Source of the DNA: an uncultured Clostridia bacterium
GTDB taxonomy: Bacteria; Bacillota; Clostridia; Christensenellales; CAG-917
Assembly (NCBI GenBank): GCA_934254835.1
Contig: CAKQMI010000005.1
Span: 1-54,757 of the forward strand
Length of the DNA stretch: 54,757 bases
Direction of reading: 5' to 3'
How positions within the stretch are numbered: position 1 is the first letter of the stretch; each line of letters begins with the position of its first letter. The position numbers were made by a program, and so were the translations under genes. The notes below the pieces were generated by a model. That model saw only the letters and a program-made list of their open reading frames with translations, was not told the DNA's origin and did no database searches. Shown here piece after piece: positions 1 to 8,845 of the stretch.

Positions 1-44
<44 letters not shown>

Positions 45-89
45 ATAAGTCGCAACGCTTTGCAATTATATAATACGCGCAAAAATATG

Positions 90-560
90 TCAACGAAAAT
101 CGCCTGTTTTTACAAAATTTGCAAAAATATTTTTCCCGTCAACGACAATATAGACGTATCCGACGTCGCCCGTGACCGAATATGAGAAACTTCCGTCGTT
201 GATAAGGCGCACGCCGTCGTACATTTCGTCAAAGTATGAGTGCGTGTGACCGAAAACAACGCAGTCCGCGCCCACCTCTTTTGCGCGATAGACAAGGTCG
301 AGTTTGTCGTGAAAGCGGTGCCCATGCACGATAAGAAACCTTACCTTTTCGACGTCAACGACAAGTTCCTCGGGATAAACCGAGTTGTCGCAGTTGCCAC
401 GAACGGCATATAATTTGTCGATTGCGCTTTGTAAAGTGCGACTTGCGTTAAATACGCCGTCACCGCAAAAAAAGACGTAGTCCGCCTCATCAATAACACC
501 GTGATACCAGTCTGATATCACGGCGTTGTGAAGGTCGGAAAAACAAAATATAGTTTTCAT
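90..560 (-). CDS. YfcE/MJ0936-type metallophosphoesterase
   Basis: This 156-residue protein is a small calcineurin-like phosphodiesterase. All metal-binding blocks are present in order: SDLH (D9, H11), CGD (D34), GNCD (55-58), VHGH (about residue 79) and GHTH near residue 104. Family members bind two divalent metals and hydrolyse phosphodiesters in the cytoplasm; the physiological substrate is not settled. Its start lies 3 bp downstream of the rdgB stop, so the two are co-transcribed, a pairing common in Bacillota. The length is normal for the family. Confidence 0.9.
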   Translation of the reverse strand: MKTIFCFSDLHNAVISDWYHGVIDEADYVFFCGDGVFNASRTLQSAIDKLYAVRGNCDNSVYPEELVVDVEKVRFLIVHGHRFHDKLDLVYRAKEVGADCVVFGHTHSYFDEMYDGVRLINDGSFSYSVTGDVGYVYIVVDGKNIFANFVKTGDFR

Positions 561-563
561 TTC

Positions 564-1166
564 CTATTTCGAGGTCAGCATTTCCTCGTTTGCATTGATT
601 TTTTTGAACAAGTCGTTTATGGCTTGCAAGCGGTGGCTGATCGATTGTTTTTCGACAAACGACGCCTCGCCGAACGTCTTTTTCAGTTGCGGGACGTAAA
701 ACACGCTGTCATACCCAAAGCCGTTGTAACCGCGTCTTGCGCGAGTTATCGTGCCACGCACGGTTCCCTCGCCGTAGTAGTAGCGCCCGTCGGGGTACAT
801 AAGCACCAAAACAGTCTGGTTGTACGCCTCGCGGTCGGTGATGTTTTCCATCTTTCTCAACAAAAGCTGAATATTCGCGACGCTATTGTGGACTTCGCCC
901 GCATAACGCGCGCTGTAAACTCCCGGCTCTCCGTTAAGTGCCGGCACGACAAGCCCGCTTTCGTCACCCAAAACGGGTATATCGACGACCTTCGACACAG
1001 CTTGCGCTTTCAACAGTGCATTTTGAAAAAAAGTGATACCCTTCGCTTCGACACGAATCTTCAAACCGTAGTCTTTCAATGTGTATACGGTGTGTCCGAG
1101 TGGCTCCAAAAGCGACTTCAATTCGTGTATTTTGTTTTCGTTTGAGGTGGAAAGTAACAACTTCAT
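564..1166 (-). CDS. rdgB: XTP/dITP diphosphatase (RdgB/HAM1 family)
   Basis: This 200-residue nucleotide-pool sanitising enzyme hydrolyses dITP and XTP to monophosphates so that deaminated purines are not incorporated into DNA. The N-terminal substrate loop STSNENK (6-12), the acidic GDES motif (D68, E69) and the GVYSARYAG block (82-90) are diagnostic. The start ATG is preceded by AGGAGG at good spacing and by a clear promoter. It is followed after 3 bp by the YfcE-like gene. Length and motifs are normal. Confidence 0.94.
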   Translation of the reverse strand: MKLLLSTSNENKIHELKSLLEPLGHTVYTLKDYGLKIRVEAKGITFFQNALLKAQAVSKVVDIPVLGDESGLVVPALNGEPGVYSARYAGEVHNSVANIQLLLRKMENITDREAYNQTVLVLMYPDGRYYYGEGTVRGTITRARRGYNGFGYDSVFYVPQLKKTFGEASFVEKQSISHRLQAINDLFKKINANEEMLTSK

Positions 1167-1206
1167 TTCAACAACCTCCTAAAATGTAATATAACCCTTA
1201 ACGTAT

Positions 1207-1235
1207 ATCTTAATATAAAAAATCATATAGGTCAA
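1207..1235 (-). promoter_or_regulatory. Sigma-A-type promoter of rdgB
   Basis: On the minus strand a TTGACC -35 box (1230-1235) is separated by exactly 17 bp from a TAAGAT -10 box (1207-1212). It lies about 40 bp upstream of the rdgB start. Found by eye; no start-site data. Confidence 0.7.
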
Positions 1236-1345
1236 TATTTAATCCGCAATTTTTATACAATAAGTACAAAATTGAAAAAATTATTGCATATTTTATCAAT
1301 TTTGACGTTGAAATTAGGGTTTTTTACGCGATTTTTATACTTTTG

Positions 1346-2821
1346 TCACAACAGAATGCACAATACTCCGCCTTTTCCCTCGTTGACGATTTTCGTAATC
1401 GTGCGACGCATTTTAGTTTTTGCCTCGTCCGGCATATCATTGATTTTCCCGTTCAAGCCGTCGGTCATAAGATCGTTCAGGGTGCGTCCGAATACGTTCG
1501 TGTTCAAAAGCGAGGCGGTATCGTTTTCGTACTTGTAAATCATATCTTCGATGAAACGTCCGCTTTGCTGTTCGGTGCCGATTATGGGGCTGACCTCGGT
1601 TTTTACGTCAACGCGGATAAGGTGCAGGCTCGGCGCGCTCGCCCTGATTTTTATGCCGTACTGACCGCCCTGCTTGAACGACTCGGGTTCTTCGACGGCG
1701 ATATCGTCCGAAGACGGCGAAACTATGCCGTAGCCCGTCGCGTACACCTCGTCCAAAGCGTTTTTGAGTTTGGAATATTCCGTTTCCGCCTTTTTCAAAA
1801 ATCTGACGTAACTCATAAGCGTGAAGTCGTCGGGGATAGCGTGACCGCACTCCTCGGACAAAACGCTGAAAAAGAGTTCGGGCTTGACTTTGAGGCTGAT
1901 TTCAATGCGCCCGCGCCCTGCGTCGATGGCCGTATCGTCGGACACCTCAAAATACTTGGAATTTTCAAAAGCCGACTTGATTTTGTCGAAATCGCGCATT
2001 TTGAAGACCTCTGCGCCGACGTTTTTCAGCACGTCGATAAGTTCCTTGACAATGCCGTTGTCGCGCGATAACGCCTGAATCCAGCGGGGTGCGTTGACGT
2101 CCACGAGTTTTATGGGGAATTCGGACAAAACCGCACTCATAATTTCCGAAATATCCTCGCTTGTGACGTTCAAAACGTCCTTGACGATAACGGGCGCGTC
2201 GTACTTGTTTTCAAGCTCGACTTTGAGTCTTTCCGTTTCGGTGCTTTCGGGCATCGCGCTGTTCAATACGATGACGAACGGCTTGCCGATTTCCTTCATT
2301 TCGGATATAACGCGCTCCTCGGCGGGGACGTAATTTTCGCGCGGAATGTCGGTTATCGTGCCGTCGGTCGTGACGACGATACCGATTGTCGAATGTTCCT
2401 TTATGACCTTTTCCGTGCCGATTTCCGCCGCTTTTGCAAATGGGATTTCCTCGTCCGTCCACGGCGTGCGCACAAGACGCTCTTTTCCGTTCTCGACGGC
2501 GCCGAGCGCACCCTCGACGACGTATCCGACGCAATCGATCATTCGGACGTTGACCTTGACATTGTCCTGAAAACTAACGCTCACCGCCTCGTTCGGCACA
2601 AAGTTGGGTTGCGTCGTCATAATGCTTTTGCCGTCACCCGACTGCGGAAGTTCGTCCATCGCCCTTTTTTGGGCGTTTTTGTCCTTGATGGCACCGATGA
2701 CCAGCGTGTCCATAAACCGCTTGATAAAGGTCGATTTTCCACTGCGAACAGGTCCCACTACGCCAACGTAAACGTCCCCGCCTGTGCGAGTCGCAATATC
2801 GCTATATAAATCAAATTGCAT
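1346..2821 (-). CDS. spoIVA: Stage IV sporulation protein A (spore coat ATPase)
   Basis: This 491-residue protein is the spore-coat basement-layer ATPase. In the mother cell it polymerises around the forespore, driven by ATP hydrolysis, and anchors the coat. The Walker A loop GPVRSGKST spans residues 23-31, followed by the TTQPNFVPNEAV segment and the DCVGYVV Walker-B-like region. The short hydrophobic C-terminus (GGVLCILL) resembles the conserved tail used for membrane-curvature targeting. GGAGGT precedes the start. The gene is monocistronic here. It is the best single indication that the organism is, or descends from, an endospore former. Confidence 0.96.
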   Translation of the reverse strand: MQFDLYSDIATRTGGDVYVGVVGPVRSGKSTFIKRFMDTLVIGAIKDKNAQKRAMDELPQSGDGKSIMTTQPNFVPNEAVSVSFQDNVKVNVRMIDCVGYVVEGALGAVENGKERLVRTPWTDEEIPFAKAAEIGTEKVIKEHSTIGIVVTTDGTITDIPRENYVPAEERVISEMKEIGKPFVIVLNSAMPESTETERLKVELENKYDAPVIVKDVLNVTSEDISEIMSAVLSEFPIKLVDVNAPRWIQALSRDNGIVKELIDVLKNVGAEVFKMRDFDKIKSAFENSKYFEVSDDTAIDAGRGRIEISLKVKPELFFSVLSEECGHAIPDDFTLMSYVRFLKKAETEYSKLKNALDEVYATGYGIVSPSSDDIAVEEPESFKQGGQYGIKIRASAPSLHLIRVDVKTEVSPIIGTEQQSGRFIEDMIYKYENDTASLLNTNVFGRTLNDLMTDGLNGKINDMPDEAKTKMRRTITKIVNEGKGGVLCILL

Positions 2822-2888
2822 AATTTTACCTCCAATTATAGTTAATAAAACCTATGCAATCGACAAGAATATTATGCTTTAATCAATA

Positions 2889-3300
2889 TGGAATCCTTCC
2901 CGTGAGATTGCCACAACGTCGCACACTTCACTTTTGAAATCGCATTATTCTTTGAACAATGCTCACTCTTTTGTTTGTGTGCTCCTTATCCCCTCGTCGT
3001 ATGCTTCGTTTTTGACCAACCGATTGTCGCAAGCGACAGTCGATTGTCTTACGCTCGCATACTCCTTTTCCCCACGGGTACACAGTATCCCGCGGGGACC
3101 CCAATCACTTCGTTTTTGACCAACCGATTGTCGCAAGCGACAGTCGGTTGTCTTACGCTCGCATACTCCTTTTCCCCACGGGTACACAGTATCTCGTGGG
3201 GGCCCCTTAGTCAGTATCTTTTGGGGGCCCCATAATGGGCGATGCCTCAGAATGACAAAATAAAAACGTCACTCTATGTTCAGAATGACGTAAAATATTG
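2889..3300. repeat. Repeat mosaic: three tandem variable-stem hairpins
   Basis: Non-coding stretch between spoIVA and the aminotransferase gene. Three hairpins of one family lie in tandem: 2921-2982 (outer stem gcacac/gtgtgc), 2999-3062 (outer stem gtatgc/gcatac) and about 3106-3175. All have the constant strands cTTCrcTTTTGA on the left and TCTTACGCTCGC or TCACTCTTTTG on the right, with different self-complementary inner stems. GTACACAGTATCYCG plus G/C runs follow the second and third copies. Fragments of the CATTCTGAG family flank the block (2898-2915 and about 3240-3256). Short ORFs here are not credible genes. Confidence 0.8.
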
Positions 3301-3328
3301 TTTTCCAAAAACCAATAAAAACTCACTG

Positions 3329-3455
3329 TAAAACGGCAGAATTTTGATGAGATTGTGGTTTTCTCGGCGGGTTCTGAAAAATCCAGTGTACTGACCGTAC
3401 ACGATTTTTCAGGTTCCGCCGAAAAAGCAGAATATCGCAAAATTATGCCGTTTTA
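3329..3455. repeat. 127-bp nested palindrome, copy 1 (family A)
   Basis: The terminal inverted repeats TAAAACGGCAGAATTTTG and, read back, TAAAACGGCATAATTTTG match at 17 of 18 positions. Inside lie a TCGGCG/CGCCGA stem, GGGTTC and GGTTC bulges facing each other, a TGAAAAAT/ATTTTTCA stem and a GTGTAC/GTACAC apex. The right-hand terminal TTA is also the stop codon of the aminotransferase gene. The A-tract, stem, T-tract outer structure could serve as a bidirectional terminator. Confidence 0.9.
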
Positions 3456-4730
3456 CCTCATTAGGGTTTTCATAGAAGCCAACTTAATAGCACAGCACAG
3501 CACTTGCATCGCCGTTTCCAGCTCCTCGATGGGGGGATACGACGGTGCGATACGAATGTTCGAGTCGTTGAAGTCGATACCACGGGGATAGGTTGCGCCG
3601 GCTTCGGTGAACTTGACGCCCATTTTCTTTGAAAGGTCAACAACCTCTTTCGCGCTTCCGACCTTGACGTTCAGGGACACGAAATAACCGCCGACGGGTT
3701 TAGTCCACTCGACGATATCGCCGTTTTCAAACTCTGACTCCAAAATATTTTGTACGGCGTCGAATTTGGGACGCAAAATTTCCGCCTGTGCGTTCATAAT
3801 TTTCAGGATATTTTCGGGACTTTTGAGGTATCTGTAATGCGCCAGTTGCACGACTTTGTTGGGACCGATCGTGGCGAATTTCAGGTGCGACTTATATTCC
3901 TCGATGTTTTTCTCGCTGGATATAAGCGTTGCGACGCCCGCGCCCGACAAGGTGATTTTGGACGTTGACGCAAACATATAAACGCGGTCGGGATTGCCTG
4001 CTTTTTCGCACTCGGGGAAGATATTTTTGAGGATATCGTCGCCGTAAATTCCGTGCACGGCGTAGGCGTTGTCCCAGTAAATGCGAAAGTCTTCGGTGGC
4101 GGGCATTTTCGCAAGGCGGGTGACCACGTCGTCGCTATAAGTAATGCCGGTGGGGTTGCTGTATTTCGGCACGCACCAGATGCCCTTTATGGACGAATCG
4201 GTTGCGACAAGCCCCTCGATTGCGTCGATATCGACACCGCCGTCTTTTTTGAACGGCACCGAAATCATATCTACGCCGAAATGCTCGGTAATGGCAAAAT
4301 GGCGGTCGTAACCGGGGACGAGGCAGATGAACTTGACCTTGCCCAGTTTATTGAACGGCACTCCTCCGCCGACGCCGAATTGCATGGCGTGTTGCACAAG
4401 GTTGTACATAATGTTGAGGCTGGAGCCGTCCGCGACAAGCACGTTTTTGTCGGACACGTCGAAAAGCGAAGCGAACAGTTTTTTCATCTCGGGAATGCCG
4501 TCGATACCGCCGTAATTTCTGACGTCCGTACCGTTTTCCAAAATGAAGGAATTTTTTGAATTTACCTCTTCAAACAATTCGTTGGCGAGGTCGAGCTGAG
4601 CCGTGCAGGGTTTGCCCCTTGACATATCGAGCGACAACTCTTCGCCCTGAATTTTTTTGAAGTTGCGGAGTTCCTTTTCAAAGATGACTTCCGCCTGTTC
4701 TTTTGTCATATCACCGTATTTCATATTCAA
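3453..4730 (-). CDS. PLP-dependent class I aminotransferase (aspartate aminotransferase-like, PF12897 type)
   Basis: This 425-residue fold-type I aminotransferase belongs to the diverged class often annotated as aspartate or putative alanine-glyoxylate aminotransferase. K258 in FASTSKITLSGAG is the Schiff-base lysine. D220 in YWDNAYAVH contacts the pyridine nitrogen, and SNPTG (191-195) and the C-terminal IRIAPSYP arginine block are present. The likely reaction is transamination between an amino acid and 2-oxoglutarate; aspartate is inferred from the family. The stop codon coincides with the end of a 127-bp palindromic repeat. The gene starts 57 bp after the der stop. Confidence 0.85.
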   Translation of the reverse strand: MNMKYGDMTKEQAEVIFEKELRNFKKIQGEELSLDMSRGKPCTAQLDLANELFEEVNSKNSFILENGTDVRNYGGIDGIPEMKKLFASLFDVSDKNVLVADGSSLNIMYNLVQHAMQFGVGGGVPFNKLGKVKFICLVPGYDRHFAITEHFGVDMISVPFKKDGGVDIDAIEGLVATDSSIKGIWCVPKYSNPTGITYSDDVVTRLAKMPATEDFRIYWDNAYAVHGIYGDDILKNIFPECEKAGNPDRVYMFASTSKITLSGAGVATLISSEKNIEEYKSHLKFATIGPNKVVQLAHYRYLKSPENILKIMNAQAEILRPKFDAVQNILESEFENGDIVEWTKPVGGYFVSLNVKVGSAKEVVDLSKKMGVKFTEAGATYPRGIDFNDSNIRIAPSYPPIEELETAMQVLCCAIKLASMKTLMR

Positions 4731-4787
4731 TCCTTTTTGGCTTATTTTGCCTTACTACTAATATACTAAAACAATTTAATATTTGAC

Positions 4788-6113
4788 TTAGTTGTCCAAG
4801 TCCTTTTCGTTTTTGTTTCTGATAATCAAGCGTATGGGAGTGCCCTCGAAGTCGAACGAACGCCTCAGTGCGTTTTCAAGATAGCGTTTGTAACTGAAAT
4901 GCATAAGCGAATCGTCGTTGACGAAAATCACGAACGTGGGCGGGTTTGCCGACACCTCGGTGACGTAATAGATTTTCAGACGCTTGCCGTTTTTGGACGG
5001 CGGTTCGTTGGTGAGGATTGCTTCGCGCAGGACGTCGTTCAGAAGCCCCGTGGAAATTCTCCGCGAGCCGTTTTCGTAGGCGCGCTCGGCAAGTTTTATG
5101 AGGTTATCCACGCGCTTGCCCGTCTTTGCGGAAACGTACGTCGGGATAAAGTAATCCATAAACTTGAGTTCCTCTTTCAGTTTTTTGTTGTATTTTTCGA
5201 TGGTGTAGGTGTCTTTTTCGATGGTGTCCCACTTGTTCATGACGACGACGCTGGGTTTGCCCTGCTCGTGGACGTAACCCGCGATTTTGACGTCTTGCTC
5301 GGACAGTTCCTCCAACGAGTCGATGACGATAAGACAAACGTCCGCACGCCTGACCGCCCCCAGCGAGCGCATAACGCTGTACTGTTCCAAGTCTTCCTCG
5401 ACCGAGCGTTTTCTGCGTATGCCCGCCGTATCGATGAGGATATATTCCTTTTCGCCGATTTTAATGCGGGTGTCGATGGCGTCGCGCGTGGTGCCTGCGA
5501 TGTCCGACACGATGACGCGGTCGTATCCCAAAAGTTTGTTGACAAGACTGCTTTTCCCTGCGTTCGGCTTTCCGACGACGGCGATTTTCAAAGCGTCCTC
5601 TTTTTCTTCGGTTTCGTACTTTCCGGTAAGTTTTACGATTTCGTCCAAAACGTCGCCAAGACCTTTTGCCTGTCCCGCGGAAATTCCAAGAGGCTCGCCA
5701 AGACCTAATTCGTAAAAATCGTACAGCAAGTCTTGCTCGTTATTGTCAAGTTTATTGACGACAAGCAGAATGGGTTTGCGACTTTTTCTGAGGTATTCCG
5801 CCACCTCGTAGTCCTCGTTTGTCAGCCCCGTTTTGCCGTCCAGCATAAAGACGATGACGTCGGCGGTTTCCACCGCGATTTGCGCCTGCGCCCTGATGTG
5901 CGACCACATTACGTCCTCCGACTTTATTTCAAGCCCGCCCGTATCGATAAGGGTAAAGGCGTGACCGCACCACTCGGCGTCGGCGTACAATCTGTCGCGC
6001 GTGACGCCCGGGGTATCCTCGACAATGGATATCCTTTGACCGACTATGCGATTGAAAAACGTTGACTTGCCTACGTTGGGACGTCCCACGATGGCAACAA
6101 GCGGTTTTGCCAT
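4788..6113 (-). CDS. der: Ribosome biogenesis GTPase Der (EngA)
   Basis: This 441-residue double GTPase is needed for maturation of the 50S ribosomal subunit. The first G domain has GRPNVGKST (10-18) with the switch sequence DTPGVTRDR. The second has GKPNAGKSS and DIAGTTRDAID, followed by the C-terminal KH-like domain. The open frame extends about 170 codons upstream, but that extension is unrelated to the family. The ATG at 6113 is chosen because MAKPLVAIVGRPN is the canonical N-terminus and AGAGG lies just upstream. It is transcribed divergently from dinB. Confidence 0.96.
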   Translation of the reverse strand: MAKPLVAIVGRPNVGKSTFFNRIVGQRISIVEDTPGVTRDRLYADAEWCGHAFTLIDTGGLEIKSEDVMWSHIRAQAQIAVETADVIVFMLDGKTGLTNEDYEVAEYLRKSRKPILLVVNKLDNNEQDLLYDFYELGLGEPLGISAGQAKGLGDVLDEIVKLTGKYETEEKEDALKIAVVGKPNAGKSSLVNKLLGYDRVIVSDIAGTTRDAIDTRIKIGEKEYILIDTAGIRRKRSVEEDLEQYSVMRSLGAVRRADVCLIVIDSLEELSEQDVKIAGYVHEQGKPSVVVMNKWDTIEKDTYTIEKYNKKLKEELKFMDYFIPTYVSAKTGKRVDNLIKLAERAYENGSRRISTGLLNDVLREAILTNEPPSKNGKRLKIYYVTEVSANPPTFVIFVNDDSLMHFSYKRYLENALRRSFDFEGTPIRLIIRNKNEKDLDN

Positions 6114-6177
6114 AATAACCTCTGCTGTGCGCGACCTTTTAATATCGCGCGCGTCGTACAGTAATAAATTACATAAT

Positions 6178-6206
6178 ATTATTAAAAATCTTTTGTTATA
6201 AGTCAA
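6178..6206 (-). promoter_or_regulatory. Probable promoter of der
   Basis: TTGACT (6201-6206) and AATAAT (6178-6183) on the minus strand are 17 bp apart, about 65 bp upstream of the chosen der start. The -10 register could shift by one or two bases in this A/T run. Confidence 0.55.
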
Positions 6207-6320
6207 GTAAATTTCGGCGCGACGGCAATATTTTAAGTGATATAATTTTGAAAATATGACGCACCCTGTCACAAATAGTGTCGTATAATTATTGATATTA
6301 AAAGTCGAAAATGGTAAAAT

Positions 6321-7553
6321 ATGCTTATGGACAGAGTCATTCTTCATTGCGACCTGAATAACTTTTACGCCTCGGTCGAGACTATTCTGCACCCCGAATA
6401 TATGGGGAAACCTATTGCCGTTTGCGGTGATCCGAAAAAACGGCACGGCATCGTTTTGGCAAAAAGTCAACCCGCAAAAATTATGGGCGTGAAAACGGGC
6501 GATACCGTCTGGCAGGCGCAACAAAAATGCAAGGATATCTTGATTGTCCCGCCAACCTTTAAGGAGTACGTCAAGTACAGCGATATCGTCTTCAAAATCT
6601 ACACCGACTACACCGACCGCGTCGAGCATTTCGGCATGGACGAGTGCTGGCTGGACGTCACCGGGAGCGTCGGTCTGTTCGGCGACGGAAAAACAATTGC
6701 CGACACCATAAGAAAGCGCGTTTACGACGAAACGGGGCTGACAATCTCTGTCGGCGTGTCTTGGACAAAAACCTTTGCAAAACTCGGAAGCGACCTCAAA
6801 AAACCCGACGCCACCACCGTAATTTCACGCGAAAATTATAAAAAAGTCGTGTGGGAACTGCCCGTCGGCGAGATGATTTACGTCGGTCGCTCGTCCGTCA
6901 ACCGCCTGAAAAAATTGAATATCAATACGCTCGGAGACCTCGCCAACGCCGACCGCCACCTTTTAAGACAGCACTTCGGCGTCGTCGGAGATAAACTCAT
7001 CGATTCGGCGTCGGGAAACGAGAAAGAACCCGTCAAGTTTTACTATGACGTCCACGTCCCGAAAAGCGTCGGGCACGGCACCACCACCACGAAAGACGTC
7101 ACGAGTTTTAAGGAGGCGGAAATCGTCGTTTTTGCCCTGTCCGAAATGGTCGCGACAAGACTAAGAAAATATAACCTTGTGGCAAATTGCGTCGCCGTCG
7201 GGCTTAGAAATACCTCACTTGAGTGGTTTTCGCGCCAAACCAACTTGCCCGCGCCCGTCAACAATGCGTCGGACATCGCAAAAACCGCCTTGAACCTCAT
7301 AAATGAAAACTACAACTTTTCACTGCCCCTGCGCTCGATTTCGGTATATACTTCAAACCTCGAAAGCGCGACGGGCGTGTTCCAAATGTCCTTGTTCAAC
7401 GACGACGAAAAGGAAAAACGTCTGGAAAAATCAATCGACGAAATTCGCAAAAAATACGGCTATAAAGCGGTGCAACGCGCCGTCCTTTTGAACAACGACG
7501 TCCTGAACGCCGACCTCCACGAAGAAGACGACTTCACACCGTTTAAGCGATGA
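6321..7553 (+). CDS. dinB: DNA polymerase IV (Y family)
   Basis: This translesion polymerase is about 410 residues. Counting from 6321, the catalytic carboxylates are D11 (HCDLNNFYASVE) and D107/E108 (FGMDECWLDVTG). The SVGVSWTKTFAKLGSDLKKPD palm/fingers block, a helix-hairpin-helix region and the little-finger domain follow. A QMSLF clamp-binding peptide lies near residue 358. ATG at 6327 is an equally plausible start; neither has a strong ribosome site. The last codons and the stop (AAG CGA TGA) belong to an adjoining hairpin-array repeat. No LexA-type operator was recognised upstream. Confidence 0.93.
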   Translation: MLMDRVILHCDLNNFYASVETILHPEYMGKPIAVCGDPKKRHGIVLAKSQPAKIMGVKTGDTVWQAQQKCKDILIVPPTFKEYVKYSDIVFKIYTDYTDRVEHFGMDECWLDVTGSVGLFGDGKTIADTIRKRVYDETGLTISVGVSWTKTFAKLGSDLKKPDATTVISRENYKKVVWELPVGEMIYVGRSSVNRLKKLNINTLGDLANADRHLLRQHFGVVGDKLIDSASGNEKEPVKFYYDVHVPKSVGHGTTTTKDVTSFKEAEIVVFALSEMVATRLRKYNLVANCVAVGLRNTSLEWFSRQTNLPAPVNNASDIAKTALNLINENYNFSLPLRSISVYTSNLESATGVFQMSLFNDDEKEKRLEKSIDEIRKKYGYKAVQRAVLLNNDVLNADLHEEDDFTPFKR

Positions 7554-7622
7554 AGTGATGTTTTTGCCTTTGGAAAAAGCGATGAGCCTTCGGCGCGATG
7601 TGTGCCTTTCGGCACGTTGCGG
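7545..7622. repeat. Mini-hairpin array (GCGATG linker type)
   Basis: Three short hairpins, TTTTTGCCTTTGGAAAAA, AGCCTTCGGC (partly paired) and GTGCCTTTCGGCAC, are separated by the constant linker GCGATG. The array opens with AAGCGATGAAGTGATG, which contains the dinB stop codon, and ends in GTTGCGG. The same opening and ending occur at 50899 with different hairpins between them. Confidence 0.8.
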
Positions 7623-7624
7623 TT

Positions 7625-7775
7625 TCGTTCCCACGAGATTCTTACCACGTCGCACACTTCACTTTTGAAATCGCATTATTCTTTGAATAATGCTCACTCT
7701 TTTGTTTGTGTGCTCCTCTCCCCGCGAGTACACAGTATCCCGCGGGGGCCCCATAAGCTCCTCAGAATGACATAA
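7625..7775. repeat. Variable-stem hairpin flanked by CATTCTGAG-family halves
   Basis: The left half of a CATTCTGAG-family element (GTTCCCACGAGATTCTTACC) runs into a variable-stem hairpin at 7652-7713 (outer stem gcacac/gtgtgc, inner stem gcattatt/aataatgc). GTACACAGTATCCCGCGGGG and CTCCTCAGAATGACA follow. Together with the neighbouring repeats it fills the space between convergent dinB and the Gx-transporter gene. No gene is seen here. Confidence 0.75.
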
Positions 7776-7812
7776 GGTTGAAAAACGCGGAATTACAAAA
7801 AAAATATTTCTA

Positions 7813-7939
7813 TAAAACGGCAGAATTTTGATGAGATTACGGGGTTCTTGACAGGTTCAGAAAAATCCAGTGTACTTAGCGTACACGATTTTTCGGGTTC
7901 TGCCAAAACGCCGTAAGGTCGCAAAATTATGCCGTTTTA
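7813..7939. repeat. 127-bp nested palindrome, copy 2 (family A)
   Basis: Identical in length and terminal repeats to the copy at 3329, but the inner stem is TTGACA/TGCCAA instead of TCGGCG/CGCCGA. The apex GTGTAC-GTACAC and the AGAAAAAT/ATTTTTC stem are retained. The element overlaps the 3' end of the Gx-transporter gene and supplies its last codons and stop. Confidence 0.9.
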
Positions 7940-8457
7940 GGTAGGGTGCGGAGGAGGAAAAACGATATAACTCCAGTCGCAAACCCCGCGACCGCCCCAA
8001 TCAACATTAAGTACGGCGACAAAAGCCACATATTTTTGCCGATGACGATGCTTGCAACGGCGTTTTGGACGAAGTTGTGAAGTATACCGGAAATCACCGA
8101 AACGGCAATAATTCCCGTCTTCGGAATCAAAAAAATGAGCGCGCTGACGGTGTAGGCGATGAAGCCTGCGGGGATCGAATAGGCAAGCGAAAACCAGTTG
8201 CCCGAAAACACCGCAACGAACACGCATTTCAACAGCATAATGAGGATTGCGTAAGGATAGCCGAGCATCAAAAGCGCGACGATAAGCAGGATATTTGCAA
8301 AGCCGATTTTGGCGTACGGAGCCACGGGGATAAGTGGCGGAATATAACTTTCGATAAGCGAAAGCACCAACGTCGCGGAAAGCAAAATTCCCGCAAGAGC
8401 AAGCCATTTTGTCGATATTTTCTTGCGATTTTCACATTTTTCGTCAAGTTCTTGCAT
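7927..8457 (-). CDS. Gx transporter family membrane protein (Hpre_diP_synt_I type)
   Basis: This 176-residue protein has about five hydrophobic segments and the signatures SLIESYIPPLIPVAPYAKIG and GNWFSLAYSIPAG. They identify the family once called heptaprenyl diphosphate synthase component I and now described as ECF-S-like Gx transporters. The substrate is not established. It overlaps the NusG-II gene by 14 bp and lies in one operon with apbE. The last three residues (KTA) and the stop are encoded within a palindromic repeat, so the original C-terminus may have been replaced. The function in redox or isoprenoid metabolism is inferred only from gene neighbourhood. Confidence 0.85.
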   Translation of the reverse strand: MQELDEKCENRKKISTKWLALAGILLSATLVLSLIESYIPPLIPVAPYAKIGFANILLIVALLMLGYPYAILIMLLKCVFVAVFSGNWFSLAYSIPAGFIAYTVSALIFLIPKTGIIAVSVISGILHNFVQNAVASIVIGKNMWLLSPYLMLIGAVAGFATGVISFFLLRTLPKTA

Positions 8458-8836
8458 CTAACTCGCCCTCGCTTCCGCCCTTAATAACGACGATTAGTTT
8501 ATGAGGCAGGCACACGATTTGCTCGCCTTTTTTGGAGATTGCTTTCGATTTGACACACGCGTGATTTTTGCAATCGGCATCGATAACTTTGACTTGCCCG
8601 TCTTTAATTTCGACGACGTTTTTCCCTTCGTCGCACGTCACCACGAAAGTGCGATTTTCGGTCAAGGAATAAGAATATTTCAGTTGTCCGTCGACGTAAA
8701 CCTCGACGGTTCCGCCCTTTTTCATCGTCAGCATAACGATGGACGCAATCAGCACCGCAAGCACCATCGCCACCGCAACGAGGTCGCGGAGATAAAATGG
8801 TTTTTCGGTTTTGAAATCTCGCTGAATTTTCTTCAT
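8444..8836 (-). CDS. NusG domain II-containing membrane-anchored protein
   Basis: This 130-residue protein has a short cytoplasmic start, one membrane helix (about residues 18-37) and an extracytoplasmic NusG domain II (PF07009 type). The cysteine signature DCKNHACVKSKAI...GEQIVCLPHKLIV is characteristic. Despite the name it has no link to transcription elongation. It is a recurrent neighbour of ApbE flavin transferases. The apbE stop lies 9 bp upstream and the Gx-transporter gene overlaps its 3' end, giving a three-gene operon. Confidence 0.85.
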   Translation of the reverse strand: MKKIQRDFKTEKPFYLRDLVAVAMVLAVLIASIVMLTMKKGGTVEVYVDGQLKYSYSLTENRTFVVTCDEGKNVVEIKDGQVKVIDADCKNHACVKSKAISKKGEQIVCLPHKLIVVIKGGSEGELDART

Positions 8837-8845
8837 TTTCTTATA

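Noticed and set aside
2822..2900. Sigma-E promoter for spoIVA
   Set aside because: An ATATT and a CATAGGTT are present but spaced only 11 bp and off consensus, so not annotated.
2934..3235. Several overlapping 60-86 codon frames
   Set aside because: They run through tandem palindromic repeats on both strands and have no start signals; products only mirror the repeat units.
6240..6320. LexA/DinR operator or clear promoter for dinB
   Set aside because: TATAAT sequences at 6241 and 6284 lack a matching -35 box, and no CGAAC-N4-GTTCG palindrome was seen.
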